Source of the DNA: a virus
DNA length: 54,097 nt
IMG/VR virus record: IMGVR_UViG_3300046003_005296
Coordinates: 1-54,097 of that record
Reading direction: 5' to 3' (one strand)
Shown: in pieces, positions 52,162 to 54,097 of the stretch
Position numbering within the stretch: the first letter of the stretch is position 1
Layout of the letters: each line of letters opens with the position of its first letter
Made by a program: the position numbers and the translations under genes
The notes under the pieces: generated by a model
What the model was told of the DNA's origin: nothing
The model's input: only the letters and a program-made list of their open reading frames with translations
Database searches by the model: none

Positions 52162-52601
52162 GATGGTTATTAACGGCACTATTGTTTTCTTCATTGAGCT
52201 ATGCACAATGTGTTACAGTAGATACAGTTTATTCAACTGCTAAGTTAAGAGAGTTAGGAAATCGAGATATTCGGTTTGGAGTAAAACAAATTGCAGAAGA
52301 AGAATTATCAGATCGATATTGTATTGCCGATGATGGCGATGCTGTACGAGTTGAAGTATTTTATTTTGGAATACCTAAGTATACAATACGTATTGTAGGA
52401 GTTGAAAGAACCAATCAAGTAACGCAAGTAGGAGTACGTTTGTATTATAAAGGCAAATGTTATGAAGGCATCGGCGAATCTGATACAGAGGTAAGGGCTG
52501 TTATGATTGAATTAGTAGATAATAAAGTTCCATTTGATAAGATGACAGTATCATCTGCACTAAAGAAAGCTATCCATGAAGCTGTTAGCAATATGCCTTA
52601 G
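52158..52601 (+). CDS. Secreted protein of unknown function
   Basis: 147 aa. Signal peptide ends YAQC; mature part has one small alpha/beta domain with KQIAEEELSDRYCIAD, VEVFYFGIPKYTIRIVG, VGVRLYYKGKCYEG and a terminal ALKKAIHEAVSN helix. The strand-helix order recalls small CsgG- or LPP20-like periplasmic domains; weak. It overlaps the nuclease gene by 4 bp. Confidence 0.65.
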   Translation: MRWLLTALLFSSLSYAQCVTVDTVYSTAKLRELGNRDIRFGVKQIAEEELSDRYCIADDGDAVRVEVFYFGIPKYTIRIVGVERTNQVTQVGVRLYYKGKCYEGIGESDTEVRAVMIELVDNKVPFDKMTVSSALKKAIHEAVSNMP

Positions 52602-53025
52602 TTTCATTCCATTCATTGCATTTAGTCAAATACGTATTGATGATGTAGGAGATGGTTGGAAAACACAAGTAGAACAAGCATTGCAACTTATCAAGAACGT
52701 TGATAGCAACAAGTATAAAGTTGTTATAGAGTATTGTGATCATATATCATACGCATTAATACCATATTCGACTACAGAAGCAGGACACGTCATATTGTTA
52801 TCAACCGCAGAAATGCGTCGAGGTAATGTGTATGATATTGCTACGGCAATAGTGCATGAGTCATTGCATTTGTATTTTCAAAAGCATCCTATAGGATTAG
52901 ATCCAAATGATGAAGAAGCATTATGTTATGCTTATGAAATAGAATTTCTCAAACAAATACCAGGAGTTGATCCATGGCTCATTGAGCATGCAATGAAATA
53001 TTATCTATACTTTTCTGAAAAATAG
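52576..53025 (+). CDS. Secreted HExxH metallopeptidase-like protein
   Basis: 149 aa. Signal peptide MKLLAICLSFIPFIAFSQ. Zinc helix HESLH at 94-98 in IVHESLHLYF and a possible third ligand Glu in DPNDEEALCYAYE (113-120). A minimal zincin fold for periplasm or exterior; substrate unknown. Its ATG is 26 bp inside the upstream gene, which supports translational coupling. Last gene of the secretion operon. Confidence 0.7.
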   Translation: MKLLAICLSFIPFIAFSQIRIDDVGDGWKTQVEQALQLIKNVDSNKYKVVIEYCDHISYALIPYSTTEAGHVILLSTAEMRRGNVYDIATAIVHESLHLYFQKHPIGLDPNDEEALCYAYEIEFLKQIPGVDPWLIEHAMKYYLYFSEK

Positions 53026-53038
53026 GTTGGACGTTTGA

Positions 53039-53065
53039 AATATTCTTCTTATATTATATAAAAAT
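53039..53065 (+). promoter_or_regulatory. Promoter for the tRNA/small-RNA block
   Basis: TTGAAATATTCTTC followed by TATATTATATAA. Same TTG-N12-TATATT layout as at 9889; it precedes a small gene, two tRNAs and the hairpin-rich sequence. Confidence 0.6.
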
Positions 53066-53071
53066 AAAGAG

Positions 53072-53239
53072 ATGGAATTAAATAAGATTAGCGAAGGTTT
53101 ATTTGAATTAGTAGATTCAGCGACTGGCACAGTTATTACAAGAGGTTCATGGGATCATTGTTTTGATTGGATGGCTGAATTAGATCGAGAAAATGAAAAT
53201 GCATCATATGCTGCATTTTTATCAGTATCAGGCATATGA
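53072..53239 (+). CDS. Small protein, 55 aa
   Basis: ATG at 53072 after AATAAAGAG, TGA at 53237-53239. Begins MELNKISEGLFELVDS and has TGTVITRGSWDHCFDWM. It ends five bases before the tRNA-Leu. Compact, acidic; unknown. Confidence 0.55.
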   Translation: MELNKISEGLFELVDSATGTVITRGSWDHCFDWMAELDRENENASYAAFLSVSGI

Positions 53240-53244
53240 TATAT

Positions 53245-53328
53245 GCTTGGGTGGTGGAATAGGTAGACACGCCGGACTTAAAATCCTGTGGGCATTTGCC
53301 CGTGCGGGTTCGATTCCCGCCCCAAGTA
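53245..53328 (+). tRNA. tRNA-Leu (anticodon UAA)
   Basis: 84 nt with a long variable arm, as expected for a class II leucine tRNA. Acceptor GCTTGGG (53245-53251) pairs with CCCAAGT (53321-53327, one G-T pair), D-arm TGGAATAGGTAGACA, anticodon loop CTTAAAA giving UAA, T-arm GCGGGTTCGATTCCCGC. Discriminator A at 53328; no CCA encoded. The anticodon stem has one mismatch. It reads UUA, a very common codon in these genes. Confidence 0.93.
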
Positions 53329-53504
53329 CACCCTGTCAAGGTAGTGACACGTTTCGGTTCATCACCGAATAGTATGTCCAATATGATGAGAAGTAGGCTG
53401 ATTACCTACATGGGACTTCTGATAGGGAAACGCTCTATCCGGTTTGACTAACCGCGGGGAATATCAAAGGGATGCAAAGAACAACGTGCTCTCGTAGTCA
53501 TTAT
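53329..53504 (+). ncRNA. Hairpin-rich non-coding segment between the two tRNAs
   Basis: 176 nt without an ORF. Five hairpins in a row: TGTCA/TGACA (53334-53338, 53345-53349), TTCGGT/ACCGAA (53353-53358, 53364-53369), AGAA-GTAGG with CCTAC...TTCT (53389-53420, nested), GATAG/CTATC (53421-53425, 53435-53439), CGGTT/AACCG (53440-53444, 53450-53454). It is richer in G+C than flanking genes. Not RNase P, tmRNA or tRNA as far as I can see. Confidence 0.6.
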
Positions 53505-53578
53505 GGTCTTTTAGCTCAGTAGGTTAGAGCAACTGACTCATAATCAGTAGGTGCTAGGTTCGAGCCCTAGAAGGACCA
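53505..53578 (+). tRNA. tRNA with CAU anticodon (Met elongator or Ile2)
   Basis: 74 nt. Acceptor GGTCTTT (53505-53511) with AAGGACC (53571-53577), D-arm TAGCTCAGTAGGTTAGAGCA, anticodon arm ACTGA-CTCATAA-TCAGT, T-arm CTAGGTTCGAGCCCTAG, discriminator A, no CCA. A Watson-Crick first acceptor pair means it is not an initiator. CAU may be elongator Met or an Ile2 precursor (lysidine at C34) reading AUA; sequence alone does not decide. Confidence 0.93.
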
Positions 53579-53790
53579 CAAAAAAACGCTAATGCTCTGA
53601 TTAGGCATTGAAGAGGATACTAGTCACTCCAGGCAGGTTAAGCGTGTCCTGCAACATTGAAGAAGACTGGCTCATATGATAACTTAACATTGTCAGAGGG
53701 AGTACGGATGGTTAAGCATCGTGGTACCGGGTGAACTGCTGGTAGAGTTGAGTTCAAAATACAAGAAGGCAGGTGGGAGCTTGTATTATT
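53579..53790 (+). ncRNA. Hairpin-rich non-coding segment after the CAU tRNA, with terminator
   Basis: About 210 nt, no ORF. Stems: AATGC/GCATT (53591-53595, 53605-53609), GCAGG/CCTGC (53633-53637, 53648-53652), GATG/CATC (53707-53710, 53717-53720), and an 8-bp AATACAAG/CTTGTATT (53758-53765, 53780-53787) followed by ATTTAT, which may end the transcript. G+C clearly above the genes around it. No known RNA family recognised. Confidence 0.55.
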
Positions 53791-53801
53791 TATGATATTG
53801 A

Positions 53802-53808
53802 TATTTAT
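53802..53808 (+). promoter_or_regulatory. TATTTAT-type promoter box for the downstream RNA
   Basis: GATATTTATGAATACCCC; consensus box for the second promoter class, here not followed by any ORF but by the structured segment below. Confidence 0.55.
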
Positions 53809-53811
53809 GAA

Positions 53812-54066
53812 TACCCCACCGTTACTTGTTAACGGAACCCCATAGCAATACTGTTGCTACGGAATAACCGCCCTGCGTTGAGATAAACGTAGGCCTAAGA
53901 ACCATCGGGCATACCGTAAGATCTGCTCACTCCGATGGTCGCTTTTGTTATTGGGAAGTGGAACTTGATTTTTTGGTGCAAGACGTTGCCTCACTGAACA
54001 ACCCTATAACCAATTAACGCACCCAGGTAAGCCTGTCTGATCAACAGAAACTGCCTGGGTTTTTTA
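53812..54066 (+). ncRNA. Candidate structured small RNA with own promoter and terminator
   Basis: About 250 nt, no ORF. Perfect or near-perfect stems: CCGTTA/TAACGG (53819-53824, 53830-53835), TAGCAA/TTGCTA (53843-53848, 53854-53859), CTGCGTT/AACGTAG (53873-53879, 53886-53892, one G-U), ACCATCGG/CCGATGGT (53901-53908, 53932-53939), and at the end a terminator. Preceded by a TATTTAT box with a plausible start near 53813. No match to known RNAs that I can name. Confidence 0.65.
54021..54065 (+). terminator. Intrinsic terminator of the structured RNA
   Basis: Stem ACCCAGG (54021-54027) / CCTGGGT (54054-54060), with an inner CTGT/ACAG (54033-54036, 54044-54047), then a T run at 54060-54065. Confidence 0.85.
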
Positions 54067-54074
54067 CTGTACAT

Positions 54075-54097
54075 TATTTATATAAAAGGTTTGTTAT
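54075..54097 (+). promoter_or_regulatory. TATTTAT-type promoter box at the right edge
   Basis: ACATTATTTATATAAAAGG; box at 54075-54081 and an AAAAGG ribosome-type site, so a further gene probably starts just beyond the window. Confidence 0.45.

Noticed and set aside
53329-54066. RNase P RNA, tmRNA or further tRNAs in the RNA block
   Set aside because: No P4-type conserved sequence, no tRNA-like pair of ends with tag ORF, and no additional cloverleaf could be built.

Overview
The window looks like about 54 kb of a large, strictly lytic T4-type tailed phage (myovirus-like) infecting a member of the Bacteroidota. Evidence for a phage: a family-B DNA polymerase with sliding clamp and T4-type two-subunit clamp loader, dUTPase, thymidylate synthase, an endolysin/holin cassette, virion-type small proteins, phage tRNAs, tight 1-26 bp gene overlaps and every gene on the + strand. 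Evidence for the host: a protein ending in a type IX secretion sorting domain, a GEVED-domain protein, a CsgG-like lipoprotein, very low G+C, TTA/GAA/AAA-type codon use and few Shine-Dalgarno sites. The layout recalls deep-branching T4 relatives (far-T4 / Rhodothermus phage RM378 type); that placement is inference.

Layout. (1) 0-11.5 kb, replication and DNA modification: polB, a cytidylyltransferase-like protein, a QueD/6-PTPS-like protein, a GT-B glycosyltransferase, a DpdA/TGT-like transglycosylase, clamp (gp45-like), dUTPase, clamp loader (gp44- and gp62-like), a Cas4/RecB-type nuclease and a SLOG-like protein. (2) 11.5-28.6 kb, a 17-kb glycan locus: glycosyltransferases of GT4 and GT2 type, RmlC, RmlD-like and other SDR enzymes, a GmhA-HAD fusion, a NeuA/KdsB-like cytidylyltransferase, a FAH-family enzyme, SAM methyltransferases, WbqC and a LmbE/PIG-L deacetylase. 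Part of it (about 23.1-23.95 kb) has foreign base composition. (3) 28.6-30.9 kb, lysis: a small two-helix membrane protein, a GH19 endolysin, a YkuD-like protein and a holin. (4) 30.9-38.2 kb, virion-associated and small proteins, four of them beginning with a 9-10 residue peptide that looks like the T4 capsid-targeting/prohead-cleavage sequence; among those four are a lysozyme and an HExxH metalloprotease. A ClpS-like adaptor and an HNH nuclease lie here too. (5) 38.2-46 kb, a MoxR-type AAA ATPase with a VWA partner, GroEL, ThyA, a 2OG-Fe(II) oxygenase and a hotdog thioesterase. (6) 46-53 kb, eight genes of which seven have export signals: a T9SS-sorted dockerin/cohesin-like protein, a CsgG-like lipoprotein, a beta-barrel-like protein with a long disordered linker, a GEVED protein, a DNA/RNA nuclease and an HExxH protein. 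(7) 53-54.1 kb, tRNA-Leu(UAA), a CAU tRNA and about 0.8 kb of G+C-richer, non-coding sequence packed with hairpins and ending in an intrinsic terminator.

Two recurrent promoter-like motifs organise the window: TATAAT-type boxes (often TTCATATAATATA) and a TATTTAT box (consensus close to GATATTTATTA). Several of each sit only 3-8 nt before an ATG, which implies leaderless or near-leaderless mRNAs; others lie 18-40 nt upstream with an A-rich AAGG ribosome site. The strongest candidates for undescribed biology are the structured RNA block at the right end, the set of capsid-targeted enzymes, and the phage-encoded CsgG/T9SS export module.
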